64,000 bases of DNA. Origin: Letharia columbiana. Its lineage: Eukaryota; Ascomycota; Lecanoromycetes; Lecanorales; Parmeliaceae. The translations under genes and the position numbers were made by a program. The first letter of the stretch is position 1. Each line of letters starts with the position of its first letter. The notes under the pieces are model-generated. The model ran no database searches. It was not told the origin of the DNA and worked only from the letters and a program-made list of their open reading frames with translations. The DNA lies in assembly GCF_014066305.1 (NCBI RefSeq), contig NW_023501081.1, positions 1 through 64,000 of the forward strand. The letters are read 5' to 3'. Positions 12,113 through 24,469 of the stretch are shown piece after piece.

Positions 12113-13499
12113 ACCGCCCATTCAAATATTAGCAATAGTTTCCCCGAAGTTCTATTCGACAGCTAATAAATACGAAGAGACTAATCACTGCGTTATACCA
12201 ACTCGATATCCCGCCCAACTTCTACGAAATTATATTAGAACTACGCGTTATACGTAAGTAGATAGCTCATAGCAGAGATACTAACCTTTAACTTATATAA
12301 ATCCGGTTGCGATAATAATAAAAGCTACGAACTCGACGCGCTATATTAAGCTAAGCGCAGCGGCTTCTACGATTACGACATATCAGCACCTACGTATTCT
12401 ATATCGATCGACGGCTAATAGTAAGCTACTTACCTTAACTGCGGATACTAGAAACTAATAAAGAAGGCTTACTAATAGAAATCGGTCTCGCACTCGCGAC
12501 TAAGCTATCTTTAGTATTACGCGATCGATATCTAAGGGTCTATAGACTTACATTATTCGATAAGATAAAGTTTCAGCTAGGCCTAAGACATAATTAGCGA
12601 TATGGTAAAATATACTTAAGCGTAAGTAGTCGAATACATTATAGATAACGTTGGGTATTATTATTATTATTGCTTAAAGAAAGAGTTTTCTCGCGAAAGG
12701 AGCTTTAAAAGATTAAGTCTTACATTATCAAGATCTAGCCGATTATAGGCTTAGTAGTTTTTAAAGTTTAGGTCTTATCTAATCAAGACCTAAATCACAG
12801 AGCTTAGCGCTCTTTCCACCATCCGCGTATTAGAAAACTATCGACGTTTCTACGCCGGGTCTTTATAGATTAACGCTAATTCTACCTCGGCAGTTATTCT
12901 TAACAACCATCCGCCGAAATAGCACGTTATTCGATTACGCGTATCTAATACTCCTAACAATCAAAATTCTCCGGCTACTATATCTCTTCACCTTATATAT
13001 ACTCTAACTCGAGCCTTATATCGCAGTATAATCGAGTAAGTTAAACGATAATAAATTAAGACCAAGATATAAGTTTTATTATAGCGCTCCCATGAATAAA
13101 AGCACGGCGCTAATTCTTATTGCCTATTTATAGATTCAACTGATTATAATAATAGAATTTCGTATAAGCATTATCGCTCGCTTCGACTAAGTGCATACTA
13201 GATAAAATAGATATATCTCTCGAGCTCGTATAAGTAACGTTCTCTTAACGGTAGTCGATAGTATAAGTTTAATCTTAAGTGATGCGTTCAGCCAAGTCGA
13301 GAATCCTACCTTCTTTAATTAATCGTCGTATTACAGCGAAGCGGAAATTTTTAAATATAAATACGTTTAAGCTTAAGGACGTAATCGGAGCCCTCTCGAG
13401 TAGCCCGTCTATCCCGGCGGCGTAAGGTTAATTACCTTATCTACGACGTAAACGTTCGCTGGCTAATATAGGCGTAGCCAGAAGATACCTCGAGGATGT

Positions 13500-13790
13500 C
13501 GAGAATCGAAGCGTTCGAAGAGCTAAAGGAAAGTAGTGTCTCTACTATAAAGTCGGCTAAGTTAAAATCGAAGGCTGCTCGTTAGTACCTCATACGCTCT
13601 ACTAAGAGGTACCCACTGACGCTATTAATAGGCTCTACGGCAGATAGAAAGAGAAAGACTAGAAGGGCGGCGGTAGATACGCCCACGAAAAAGGTCGAGA
13701 TTGAAGCTAAATTAGGCGGGGCGAAGAAGGAAAAAACGAAGTAGAAACTGGGATAAGGTAATACCTTAAAGCCACGCCGCTAAGCGATCG
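13500..13790 (+). pseudogene. Lys/Arg-rich coding trace of unknown element
   Basis: On the plus strand from about 13,500 a frame reads FEELKESSVSTIKSAKLKSK, then TKRYPLTLLIGSTADRKRKT and a Lys-rich tail with TPTKKVEIEAKLGGAKKEK. The only interruptions are TAG/TAA at positions where CAG/CAA would fit. The composition resembles a basic C-terminal tail with nuclear-localisation-like clusters. A diverged paralogue of the same passage lies at 16,615-16,720 (TKRYLLTLSIGPT), so the parent was a repeated element. No domain family was recognised. Strand choice rests on composition and the paralogue. Confidence 0.4.
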
Positions 13791-13965
13791 GTCGCGAGTA
13801 CGCTAATAGAGGTTATACGCTAACGAAGGTTTAGTAATCGACAACTTAATAAAGGAGGATAATACCCCGATATACGATACCCCCTAATCCGCTTTCCATC
13901 AGTACCAAGGAGTTTAAACCTATCCGCGTAACCTTTACCGCCCTCGACGCTAGATATATTTAAGG

Positions 13966-14215
13966 ACCTAGGCGAGAACGTTTAAAGCTTTATTCTTTAC
14001 GGCAAGGCGTAACGAGGTAGAGAAGATCTAATAATGTTATATAATAATGCCTACAGTAATATTACATGTGAAGAAAGTATATATAAGTAAGAACCTAGAC
14101 GAGGATATTTAAAGCTTTACCCTACGGCAAGGCGTGACGAAATAGAGATTTAATAATATTATATGATCATACCTGCAGTAATATTACACATGAAGAAATC
14201 ATTAACATCATCTGC
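13966..14215. repeat. ~127-bp imperfect tandem duplication
   Basis: ACCTAGGCGAG...TTTAAAGCTTTA...GGCAAGGCGTAACGA...AGTAATATTACATGTGAAGAAA at 13,966 recurs from 14,093 with mostly transition differences (ACCTAGACGAG, GGCGTGACGA, ATTACACATGAAGAAA). Confidence 0.7.
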
Positions 14216-14251
14216 GATCTACCGTGCAATATATAATAAAACATCGTTAAT

Positions 14252-14341
14252 CCCCAACATCTACCACTTAAATCCTTCCCATCCCAACATCTACCACTTA
14301 AATCCTTCCCCCGCCTAATATCTACCACTAAAATCCTTCTC
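14252..14341. repeat. 30-bp tandem repeat, 3 copies
   Basis: CAACATCTACCACTTAAATC with a CCTTCCC tail begins at 14,255 and 14,285, and again at 14,315 as CTAATATCTACCAC. The third copy carries two C-to-T changes. Confidence 0.75.
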
Positions 14342-14349
14342 GTCGTTCT

Positions 14350-15010
14350 ACGAAATTAACGACCCTCTAACGAAGAGTTAAGCTTAGGCTCTTTCTCTAG
14401 CTCCTTATATACTCGATAGATAACCACGCTCAGGTTCAAGTCGAGTAACGCCGCTCTCATTCGTGCGAATGCCTAAAAGATTAGACGTCCCGTAAATCCG
14501 TTATATATAGCGACAGTGCCGTTATTCTACCTCCAGTATAAGCGAAAATAACTAGAGTTTTTGAGCTCGAGGATCTCGACCCATCGGTAGCTAACGACTT
14601 CCGCTAAGAGCCCCGCCGTCGCTGACGTAGTGGATATCCATATCGTCGAACATAATCCCTCTAATGCGTTTTCTCCCATACTCGAAGAGGACCTTCCGAG
14701 AGGGTTCGGGCTACAGCGCGTCGAACCCGCGGTTCAGCACGAGGTATAGTAGTAAGCGATCGAGGACAACTGCGGCACGGGCTATCCGAATATTTCCATC
14801 GCACCGCCTATATAACCTGCCGCCTCCGTCAAATCGCGACTAAAAGGGTTTCTCGGCACGAGCCGTTTAAGTCTGAGGCTAAGAGCCCGAAGCGAGATCG
14901 GAATATCGGAGGCGGCGAGTCGGTCTAGGTTCGAGCACCACGAAAGAATAAGCCGGGCATCGCCATCCCGGCTTCTGCGTTTAAGATACACTACGATATC
15001 CTTCGAGTAA
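14350..15010 (-). pseudogene. Minus-strand coding trace, unidentified
   Basis: The minus strand is open from 14,991 to 14,782 (69 codons, Arg/Leu-rich). Downstream of it, at ~14,600-14,360, another frame reads VEILELKNSSYFRLYWR and LLDLNLSVVIYRVYKELEKE with one stop of RIP type. Frames change between the two parts, so the gene is broken. No family was recognised. It is probably another fragment of the degraded elements filling this zone. Confidence 0.3.
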
Positions 15011-15539
15011 GATACTAAGAGAAACGTTCATTCGTATATAGCCGCCTCTACGCTTCATCTCAGAAGCTTTCAAACGGCGACGAACTAGGTCGACTAGAGT
15101 ATCCCTAATACGGCTTAGATCGCGTTACGTAATATTATATCAGGATCGGGCGATTATAGCCCTCATCCAGTAGATTAGAGAATACAACTCCGCCAGCCGA
15201 CGCGTTTTAATAGACGCTATTTAATCGCAACTGCTTAGCCCGACGCGTATTAAACGCCCGAGGATAAGACAGGCATCGAGCGCGTAGGTGTTTACACCTT
15301 AGAGAAGACATCGTATCGAATATCGATAAGACTGAACTTACGCTCTCTACACACGTTAAGTGTATACGTTAAGATCGGATAAAATCTCAGTTAAGGAGGA
15401 CTCGGATATACTTCGTATTATTTCCGAGGATCGAAAAGCCCATCGCACTCTCGACTATAATGAAAGGAATACTATTAAGTATCTCCTAATAGCGATAGAG
15501 GTAGATTATATTCAATTAAGGCCTAAGCCATACTAATAC

Positions 15540-15840
15540 CTTAGAGGTAACGAGATTACGCATATCTCGTCTTCGCTAAGTTCGAGAATATTATTCGGTA
15601 GCAGTTCGTAACGCTATATTTCCCTAGAACTGTTAGTCGTATACTATAAAATGAGAGCGGGAACTACTAGCGCAGAATATACGGATATATATATCGTCGC
15701 CAGATGGCGATCATAGCTATCCTAGACCTCGAGGCGTTAAAAGATATAGCGCGATTATTATCGAACGTTAGAGTCTTAATCGATTAAGACTCGATAGAAG
15801 ATTGTATAATGCGGCTAAGATCTTCAGCGCTGCGATATAA
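15540..15840 (+). pseudogene. Coding trace, paralogue 1 of the YLVFAKFE family
   Basis: A plus frame reads YAYLVFAKFENIIRQQFVTL, later IYGYIYRRQMAIIAILDLEA and SNVRVLIDQDS, with TAG/TAA only where Gln would fit. The same passage occurs at 18,470-18,690. The two DNA copies differ mainly by transitions, as expected for paralogous RIP-mutated repeats. The function is unknown. The 22-bp perfect palindrome at 15,771-15,792 lies within this frame. Confidence 0.4.
15771..15792. repeat. 22-bp perfect palindrome
   Basis: Arm GAGTCTTAATC followed directly by its reverse complement. It is the cleanest member of a palindrome family scattered from 5.6 to 30.8 kb (positions in the findings). Confidence 0.85.
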
Positions 15841-16614
15841 AGTAGGTTTAATATACTTTCTAGCCGTTAGTAGTAACCGTTCTTTTCTAATCATAGGGAT
15901 CAGAGAAACTTTAATAGAATTCGAGTTATTTTTCGCTATTAGCCGCTCGCAGAGCCGTCATTAACTTAGCAACGATTAAGCGCGCGGACCAGCCAAACCT
16001 CGAGCACTCGCGTTTAAGAAGTATACTTTATTCTTAATTCTCTCAACATCATAATATCACATATCATTCGTCGAAAGGATTGCGAACATATATACCTTTA
16101 AAGAGCTTCACGGCCGTATTACCTAGGTATACCGCTAAGAAGACGACGATAGATGTTAACGGAGATTTAATAAAGGTGGATAAGAATTTAATAAAGGTAA
16201 ATAAGGTCGGACTTAACGACGTAGATTTAACTACGACGCTACGCTCCTAGAGGTAGAAATATACTAATTCTCGCTACTTGCTTATAGGCGGGAATATAAG
16301 CTAAGATAGAACTCTATATAGGCGCGTTCGCTAGCTATAACTAAAGATATACTAGCTCAAAGATCTATAGGTGAAGGCTCATATCGACGATATCTTTCTA
16401 ACGTTCGTCGATAGTCTAAGAGTCTTTATTTAAGATTAATCTAATCTCAGCCGAAGTAGTTTAATTCGGTTACTAATATCTATATAGCGGAGAATAACGT
16501 ATCTAAGTCTAAGACGCTCGACGATCGATTAATGAAAGTCGGCGCCCTCTTCGTTTATTAAAAAACTTAGTAAGCTAAAGAAACCCACCTTTATCGAGAG
16601 GCTGTAGGCTTCTC

Positions 16615-16938
16615 ATCAATACCTCATACGCTTCACTAAAAGATACCTACTAACGCTATCAATAGGCCCTACGAGCGAACGAAGAGAAGGAGGCTAGAAA
16701 AGCGACGGTAGATGGGGTCACGGAAAAGGTTCAAGGTAGATCAAACCCGTTCTATAACTTTAAACTATGAATATACTAATAGAGGCGTAGTAATCGTATT
16801 TAAGAGTACCGATAACGATCTTCTTCGAGTAAATGATAGTCCCAGCAAGCGTGATAAGGAAAAGAATAAGGAACTCGGCAAGAAGGTGTTAAAAAATTAT
16901 AAGGTAAATATGCGTAGGCAAAAATTAAGGGAGTAAAG
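16615..16938 (+). pseudogene. Second copy of the Lys/Arg-rich coding trace
   Basis: DNA at 16,615-16,720 aligns with 13,585-13,690 (ACGCT..CTAA..AG.TACC..CTAACGCTAT). The following 74-codon open stretch (16,712-16,936) is in a different frame from the homologous passage, so the copies differ by an indel as well as RIP changes. It ends in basic residues (NMRRQKLRE). It was probably the C-terminus of the same unknown element protein. Confidence 0.35.
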
Positions 16939-17030
16939 CCTTACTTAGTAGTAAGGTATTACGGCTCTAGTCTAGTAGTACCGCACAATAGAGTCGAATA
17001 TATTACTTCAAGAAACTATCTAATAATAAA

Positions 17031-17296
17031 GAGTCATTACAACGTTTATACTATAACATATAATACATAAATAAACGCCGCCGAAATCCTAATATCTAAC
17101 CCCTTCTACACTTATAGCGTACGCTTAACTTAATTAACTCCTTAACTTACTCCGCCCGTAGGCGAGTCCTTACAACGTCCATACTATAATATATAATATA
17201 TAAATAAACACCGCCGAAATCCTAATATCTAACCCCTTCTACACTTATAGCGTACGCTCAACTCAATTAACTCCTTAACTTACTCCGCCCGTGGGC
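17031..17296. repeat. 133-bp tandem duplication
   Basis: Two head-to-tail copies, 17,031-17,163 and 17,164-17,296, each running from GAGTC..TTACAACGT to CTCCGCCCGTRGGC. The differences are nearly all C/T (GTTTATAC vs GTCCATAC, GCTTAACTTAA vs GCTCAACTCAA). The second copy is slightly less mutated. Confidence 0.85.
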
Positions 17297-17299
17297 GAG

Positions 17300-18460
17300 G
17301 CGAATAAATTAGATTTTAGCGCGTGGAGTATAGGCCTAGTAGATTACGGCCGCGACGGTTATTCGCTTTATCTAAGAGCGTGTCTTTGCTATAGAAGGTA
17401 GCGCCTATCCTTCCCCTAAACCCATTATAGGTCCGCACGTCGTCCCTCGCCATATCTTTAGTAGAGTATAAAGTAATTAGCGTTTACATACCGGATAAGT
17501 CCGATTCAGCGGTAGTCGACGCTTCTTTCACTCGTAAACCAAGGTCGTAAGGCGGAAACGGTAAGGTTATCGAGAATCTCTATTTTTGCCTACGCGCTGA
17601 TCTACTCGAGTCTATAGCTTACGACCAGAAACGGCGATAGTCAATTTAGCACGAAGGTGAGTGGTACTAATCGCTGCGAATAATCTTCGCACTTCAATTA
17701 TTTGAGATTATCGAGATTATCTAACGCCTTTACCTTGAAGGGAAGGTTCACTTAATCCTTTCAGGCTCGGGCTTCGACGCGTTTCGCGTTATTATTGATC
17801 TCGAAGCCGATATAGTAAACTCGAAAGGGCGGATCGTCGTTATAAGTTTTTACGGTACAGCCGAGGCACTGGTAACCACCCTTCTACGTTTAGAATACGC
17901 TACAATATCCTTCGAAAAGAAGATAAAGAATATAATCGTGGGGGAGGAAACCGCCTTTACGCTCATCCGGAGTTACACGTAGACGATTACGGATTAACCT
18001 AACGAGGGCGTCTCTGATCTCGTTCACGTCGTATTACGTTAGATCTTACCAAGAACGAGGCGATAGTCGCCCTCATTCAGAACGTCAAGCACTCATTATC
18101 GAACAGATTTTTCTCCTCTGCCGGCGGCATCTGGTCGTATTTATTTATACCGATACGTATTAGGCGTCCAAGTACGAGATAGACGTTTCACGGCGTAGGT
18201 ATTATCTCTCCTAAGAGAGTAGAGTGTCTAATCTAAACTCTAGGCACCCCGACTCTCCGAGGGAGGCTAAAGGTCCATATCAAGTGTACCTCCATATCTA
18301 TAAGCGTCTAGGTCGAAAGGTAGATCAGGGTGCCTTCGCATAGGCCATTAAGCCTCATATCCTTATTGGCGACTTCAGCACGAACGTATGTATTTATAAG
18401 GTAACTTTGATGGCGTCGTTGAAAGCGTAAGAGGTAGTCTATAGTTAACTAAGGCGCTAG
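17300..18460. other. RIP-degraded CpG-rich DNA, no definable gene
   Basis: Moderate GC, CpA-poor. Short plus-strand passages look protein-like (around 18,005-18,045 and 18,110-18,170), but no frame holds for more than ~40 codons even when RIP-type stops are allowed. It probably is the 5' part of the paralogue that becomes readable at 18,470. Confidence 0.3.
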
Positions 18461-18469
18461 CCATACGGA

Positions 18470-18690
18470 TGCCTTAAAGATAACGAGATTACGTATCTCG
18501 TCTTCGCTAAGCTCGAGGATATTAACCGATAGCAGTTAATAACGTTCGAACTTCCTAAAATCGTTCGTTAGCCGTAAACTATAGATCGAGAGCTGACACT
18601 ACAGGCGTAGATATACGATTATATATATCGTCGCCAGATAGCGATTAAAGTCATCTTAAACCTCGAGGCGTAGAAAGGTACGGCGCTTAT
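18470..18690 (+). pseudogene. Coding trace, paralogue 2 of the YLVFAKFE family
   Basis: A plus frame reads DNEITYLVFAKLEDINRQQL, then YDYIYRRQIAIKVILNLEA, parallel to 15,540-15,750. Five stops fall at Gln positions. Agreement between two independently mutated copies supports this frame more than either copy alone. It meets the minus-strand trace at ~18,710 tail to tail. The family was not recognised. Confidence 0.45.
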
Positions 18691-18699
18691 AACGCTTAT

Positions 18700-19428
18700 A
18701 GTGTGAATTGATGAGGATTAAGTCTTGATTAGTTAAGAGCTAAAGGCGGGTAAACTTACAGTAGAATCGTCCTTCGGATATTAAACGTATTTGAGTAGAT
18801 ATAGAGAAAGTCTAGAGGGCGAGTAATTGGCGAAAAGAATACGCTTTATAAATCTAGCGATAAATATTTCTCGATTTATAATACCGCGAAAGCTAGTCTA
18901 AAATAAACTCCGCGTTATTAATTAATTAGGCGATACGCTAGCGAAGAGTCTAAGTTAGCCTAAAGGTAGCTCGACAGTATAAGATAATATAATTACCGTG
19001 TAATCATCAGAACGATAGAACTTCACGAGGCTTTCGGACGTAATAATATATTTTCATTCGAGATCGGTTCTTATAACAATCTAATATACATATAGTTCAA
19101 GATGCAGGTACGCCCCGTGAAAGTACCCACATCTACGTTCGTCGCTAGCCTTATTCCCGCCATCATCCCTCGACCCCAATAGATTCTACACCTCCCCCAC
19201 GCTAACTTCATCATCCCTATTCCGATCTATATCGATCTCTAAGCCTTCTATAACGATTAACCGATCGTCGATACCCTCTACTTCATATTTATCGAGATCT
19301 TCATTAGATTCTAATATCCTCTCCAGATCAGAATCGCGATCGAAAGTCTCATCTCCAAGGACCTCTCCAACTCCTTTATCTACAATTACGACTAGATTAG
19401 ACGGAGATTCCATACTCATAACGGCCAC
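18700..19428 (-). pseudogene. Broken minus-strand gene with acidic N-terminus
   Basis: From an ATG at 19,428 (or MSMES at 19,416) the minus strand is fully open for 80 codons. That part is acidic, with Asp/Glu clusters and no signal peptide. After a TAG at ~19,187 the same frame continues for roughly 160 more codons, broken only by TAG/TAA/TGA that would be Gln or Trp before RIP. It contains SESLVKFYRSDDYTVIILSY and a basic segment near 18,860. Frame continuity, a sensible start and mixed amino-acid use make this one of the more credible gene remnants in the zone. The product is unknown; a transposon protein is likely. Confidence 0.45.
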
Positions 19429-19444
19429 CTACCTTAATTAAGCT

Positions 19445-20860
19445 ACTGGCGACGACACTAAAGTAAATAAACGAGTTATTCCATATCATTCGAAATCCAA
19501 TTACTCGTCTAAGAACTCATATAGAAGAGCGATTAACTAAAGAAGAAGTACGTTAGCGGACAAGGTCGTTAGCTTATAATATGCTAGCTGATCTAAGATA
19601 AAGGAGAATCGCCTAAAGAGCGAACGACACTCTCTCGAGATATGTCATCTATCGTAAAGGTTGGACTACTATAGGTAAGTAGACAGCGAGAGTCGTAAAA
19701 TAAAGCTATTCTAGCGAAATTATTATTTTTAAGCGCTTTATTTATTTATTTATTCTAGATAACGCGGAAGATCCCATATCCCGCTTCCCGGGCGTTTCTA
19801 TAATATTTATAGCGAATGCTAAGTAATACGTAAGGAAAACAACAGTTACTCGTTAGTACCCTTACCAGTATTAATCCCCAGCGACGTCCGCTAATCTTAA
19901 TCATCCCAAATCTTACCTATAAGCTACCACACATTATTGTCTCAGATATTAGATTCTCGCACCGATTAACGCTGAAGGAAATATACTTGAAGACCAGCTG
20001 GCGAGGTCTAACGATATCCTTTATACTATCTACCACTCCCATATCTCGACACCTACTAAGGTCAGCTGCGACTACATCGAATAGAAGTAATTCGATCGTA
20101 ATAAGTAAGTTCGAAATCGAGATCTCTCTCTCGAGGAAAGTCTATAGTTCGATAGATATTCTTATTCTTAAAATAAGCCGCCCGCGAAGGTAAACTCGAT
20201 AGAGAGTATAACATATAAGCAACCACGTTGCTGGAGTTAACTAAGATCTACCGCGAGGCTACGAAAAGCGACGAGCATAATCTAGACTCCACCGTCGTCG
20301 TTGATTCCAGCTTCTCAATTATCCGACACATCTCGCGGCGTAAACAAACCCGATAGAGGTACGATTAAGAATCCTACCGTCTCGAAAGATTATTATAACA
20401 GAGAAAGCTAATCCGCATAAGACAAACTTCCTATAAGGTTCAAATACGACCGAGGGCAATCACGACGACGGTAGACTCTTCTACCGACGCCAAAGGGGAT
20501 TCGTAGAATCCCTAGATACCTCCTTCACAATATAGTAAATCACAACATAGTAAATCGCAACATAGTAAACCGCAAATCCACGGCGAAAAGGGGAATAAGA
20601 GGCGGAAGACGAAGAACCTATTCTCTAACCGAGTGCGGGTATACCAGAAATAAGGTAAAAATAATACGGCCTTAATCGCTACGATAGATCGATAAGAGTC
20701 TATAGCGCGAGGGGTGTAGGAGCTACGTTCAGGAACGGTCGATTAAGAGAAAGAACATAAACGGGTAAAGAAAAAGCCGGCTACTCGAAGGCGAGGCGGA
20801 GATAAAACAACGTAAACATATCGACGGAGACGGCCGACTTAATCAATAATCAAATCATAT
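19445..20860. other. Spacer with short repeats, no definable gene
   Basis: RIP-altered DNA with small low-complexity patches: a TTTA run near 19,738-19,755 and a 15-bp triplet repeat (CAACATAGTAAATCG-like) at 20,527-20,572. The 68-codon open stretch at 19,987-20,193 has no recognisable motif and is not called. Confidence 0.35.
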
Positions 20861-20871
20861 ATTTCTACCGG

Positions 20872-21935
20872 GTGTTTAAAAGACCAGACGCCAGCCGACT
20901 GCATAACCTAATAAGACGGAATCCGATTATATCTAAAGAAGGGAAGGGCATTAAAGCATCATCCGCCGACGATACAGCTCTTACTAAAGAATCGACAGCG
21001 GCCGTTAAAGAAGTGGATCGAGTCTCTACAATAACAACATCAAACGCGTATCGAGGAACTAAATGCTATCTTCAAGCGATACCTATCCGATATAAAGCAA
21101 TATCAGAAATACGAGAAGACGTTACGAGATACCGAAATCCCCGGTTCCGATACACACGAGCGGATGCGAGCCTTAAATCTAACGACCTTTTAAGGACGTA
21201 GGGTTATAACTCTCGTTAAAGCCTACTACCTTTACGTGATATAAGGCTTTAATATCGAGCAGGCGGCGGCGAAAGAGGAAGACATCACTGACGGCGATCT
21301 ACGCCGAGCTCGAAATAAGCTATAGAACTCGATTGCGGTAAGTAAGACCTATTTTATCTTACAGAACGTATTCACGCCTAATATCTTTACCCTCTTACCG
21401 AAGCAAATTCCCAACTAATAGATATCTTTCCTACAGACTCCTATAAACCTATCTTCTTATCATCTATACTAAAACGTAATAACAGCTTCCGAAGCTCGAT
21501 GTAGTCGGGAATAAGTCTTACGAAGGTGACGCACCGCATTACCTCCAGTATTCCAGAGACCATAGCATTATACCGCAACATTCTCGAGCTTATATTAAAC
21601 CCCTTAATCGAAGGCCAAGATATTCGATTCTTAAAGATGAAGACCTCGAAGCGTAGCCGACTAAGCTTACTACAATTAATTACACCGACAGAGATCGAGC
21701 TAACTATAAGTATAGATATCGAGAACATCAAAAGCGAAGACCAGCGGCGAATTTAAGAGATCGAGGAGAATATAGACGTTATTACGCAGAGGCTGCTAGA
21801 TCTAATACCGCCAGACGATAATATCACGTCTTCGACCTCGAAGGTTCAGCCGTCAAATCGAGATAACGCAGACGTTGCTCTCGATAAGAGCAAAGAAGAA
21901 GAGTCATTTCATTCCTCGGCTATATTCCGATCGTG
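20872..21935 (+). pseudogene. Plus-strand coding traces, unidentified
   Basis: The plus strand is open at 20,872-21,201 (109 codons, basic and Ser/Thr-rich) and at 21,526-21,756 (76 codons, IPETIALYRNILELILNPLI, then a basic turn and an acidic tail). Between them another frame reads AYYLYVIQGFNIEQAAAKEE with RIP-type stops. Frame shifts separate the three parts. A continuous helical or coiled protein is plausible, but no domain was recognised. The overlapping minus ORF at 21,441-21,731 is taken as a shadow. Confidence 0.35.
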
Positions 21936-22151
21936 AAGGTAATAAATAATATTCATATAAGATCCGTGGTCGTAAAAGGTCATCAAACAGAAGGCTAATA
22001 GTATATACATATCTTAAAGGGTACTTCCTGCATATTTTTCGCTTTGCTTTTTACTTACGTACTTTAGACCGAGACTATTCGAGACGAGAGGAAACCGATA
22101 TAAGGGACGACTTAGTACTCGCAAACAGTTACGGCTATATAGAAATAACGC

Positions 22152-22192
22152 ATATACAAGTAGATATATAGATATATAGATATGTAGATATA
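22152..22192. repeat. AGATAT microsatellite
   Basis: Imperfect tandem run of AGATAT/AGATATAT units. Confidence 0.7.
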
Positions 22193-22761
22193 TAATTAGG
22201 ACATATCCAACACGAGGGTAGCTAAGGCCTTTCTAAACATGCAAATAGCCTCTAGAAAACCCCTTAGCGCTAGAAAAACTCTCATATCTAAGCGATATGC
22301 CCTAGAGTTAAAATAAAGCTATATATAGAATATATAGGTGTATAAGTGGAAGGGAGAACAATAATATAGCTCTAAAAGAGAATGGTTCGAATAAAGAGCC
22401 TACTACTAATGTAGTAGCCATACAAATAATACTCGCCATAGCCACCTATATCCCCACTATCGCATATCGCATAATAATGAAACGATTAATTAAACAACCA
22501 CGAACGCTATGGCCTCAGAACGGACCCACTAATCTATAGTTCCTACAGTTCCTTACTATTACGAATGGCAGGACGTATGGCATGAGAGGATAAATGAGAA
22601 TTATACGGGACTTAATCGTATAAGAACACGCTACACTTAGTATAGGGCTACCTCAACGCGAAGGCCACCCCAACGCGAATCGATTTTACGCCTAAATTCT
22701 AAAACTTTAAGTATAGCGTATTTCTATACGATTACGGTGCATGGATTATAGGCGAGACTAA

Positions 22762-24456
22762 GTGCTTTTTCTATATCCGCGCGTATATCCCGTAAGGAGC
22801 ATGCGCACAGTAATATACCACGGCATATACATTCGCTCTTTCGATTTACCTCCGCAGCTGATCGGTAGTATATCCCAAACAGTATACATCCACCCAATAA
22901 TCTCATTTCCCGAGGAGATGCCCATATATCCTCCATACATCTCCGAGCCCAAAGTTCTCCTAACATCCGCCATTCACGCCTCGCCATACATCGCAAGACT
23001 CCAACACTACCCCCAAGTCACGGAGATATATTCTTTTCCTAAAAGATACGGTGAAGATTCCGCAGTGCGTTATTAATATCCTGAAGTTAGCTTAAAGCGT
23101 TAATACGATCGACGATCTACAGCGTAGGTTAGTATTAGATGAAATATAGAAAGTTCGTAGATTATACCTAACGGCTCAGCTATAAGCCACGCTTAGACGT
23201 ATTAGTCTTCGCTTAATAGGCTTTTACGATAGCGTTAATAGCGATATCGATTTCATTAATATTATCGAGGCGACCGATTAACTAACGAATTCGATATGTA
23301 GATATTAATAGTAACGGCGGATCCGCGATATCCGATAAAACGTTTATAATATTCGCTATAATATGTAAAATATTACTAGTAGAAGCGTCGATAAGACTAT
23401 ATAGATCGAGTTACGGTAGATATATCGTTGACGATTAGCTTAATCGCGAAGGGTGTAAGGTTTCTACTTGAAATATATTAGGAAATAAGACTAACTTATT
23501 AGATCTTACGGGATTAAGAACTAGACCTAGCGCCTTAGCGTTATACTAGACAACCGTTTATTATTATTCCCAACCCACTCTCTATATCTTAGAAAATTTA
23601 TATCTAAATATCACCGCAAGCATAGCTTTCCCTAAAGAAATCCAGTAAACGACATTACAAATCAGGTCGTTATTAGATATTTATAACCTTTAACCCTTCG
23701 ACGTAAATAGCATCATTCGCGCGGCGACAGAATATATATATAGCCTTTCTCAACCACTTACGAATACTAACGTCTAGAAGAAGCCGGCGACAGATACGAG
23801 TTAGGATATAACATTTCGATCGCCAGTCAATATCGTAATAAGGGACTTTCCGCGTAGCATAAACGAGTACGAGACTACGAGGGAGAGAAGGATATAAAGA
23901 AAGAGGGTAACGATGGGGTAGAGTAGATGGACGACGAGATATTTATTAATCACTCCGCCAGCGTAGAAGTTACTAATAAATTCAAGATACCCCTAAAAGA
24001 TTCTTAAACGTCTCGCGGACGAGATAAAGTATTAGAGCGAGCGATTAAGGTATAAAAGTAGCGAGGAGTAGAAGAAGGAATAATATGAAAAGACTGCGGG
24101 TTCGTTAGATTAATAAGGGCGTGCGGGATATAGAGGGGGAGGAGGATATGCGGGATATGAAGGGGGAGGGGGACGATAATAAGGACTCGGATTCCCGTAA
24201 GGATGAGGAGGAGAACGAAGCTTCCCAGCAGATCGCTCGAAAGCCAGCGTCTCGGCGCATCGATAAGAGAAAACGAGTGTCTCCCTCGAGCAGCGAGATA
24301 TTCTTAAAAGAGTCGCTTAAAAAGAAGGCTCACGTGAATAGCTCTGCGCTCCTAGTTAAAATTACAAGCGCCGCGAGTAATATAGTAAAACTATCTCGCA
24401 GTAAGTCAGAGGCTGGTCCTTCTATAATCACCTATTATTATATAAATCTAGGCTAA
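22762..24456 (+). pseudogene. Long RIP-broken plus-strand gene of unknown function
   Basis: An uninterrupted 104-codon stretch (22,762-23,076) is followed in another frame at ~23,070-23,640 by a helical, Arg/Leu/Gln-rich passage (DDLQRRLVLDEIQKVRRLYL). It continues as KVLERAIKV-type text near 24,020. A fully open 24,121-24,456 stretch follows: an acidic, Asp/Glu/Lys-rich tract, then ARKPASRRIDKRKRVSPSSS, a likely nuclear-localisation type segment. Stops inside are nearly all TAA/TAG at Gln positions. It could be a transposon-encoded DNA-binding protein; no catalytic motif was seen. Boundaries and frame joins are approximate. Confidence 0.4.
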
Positions 24457-24469
24457 TTACGATCGCAGA

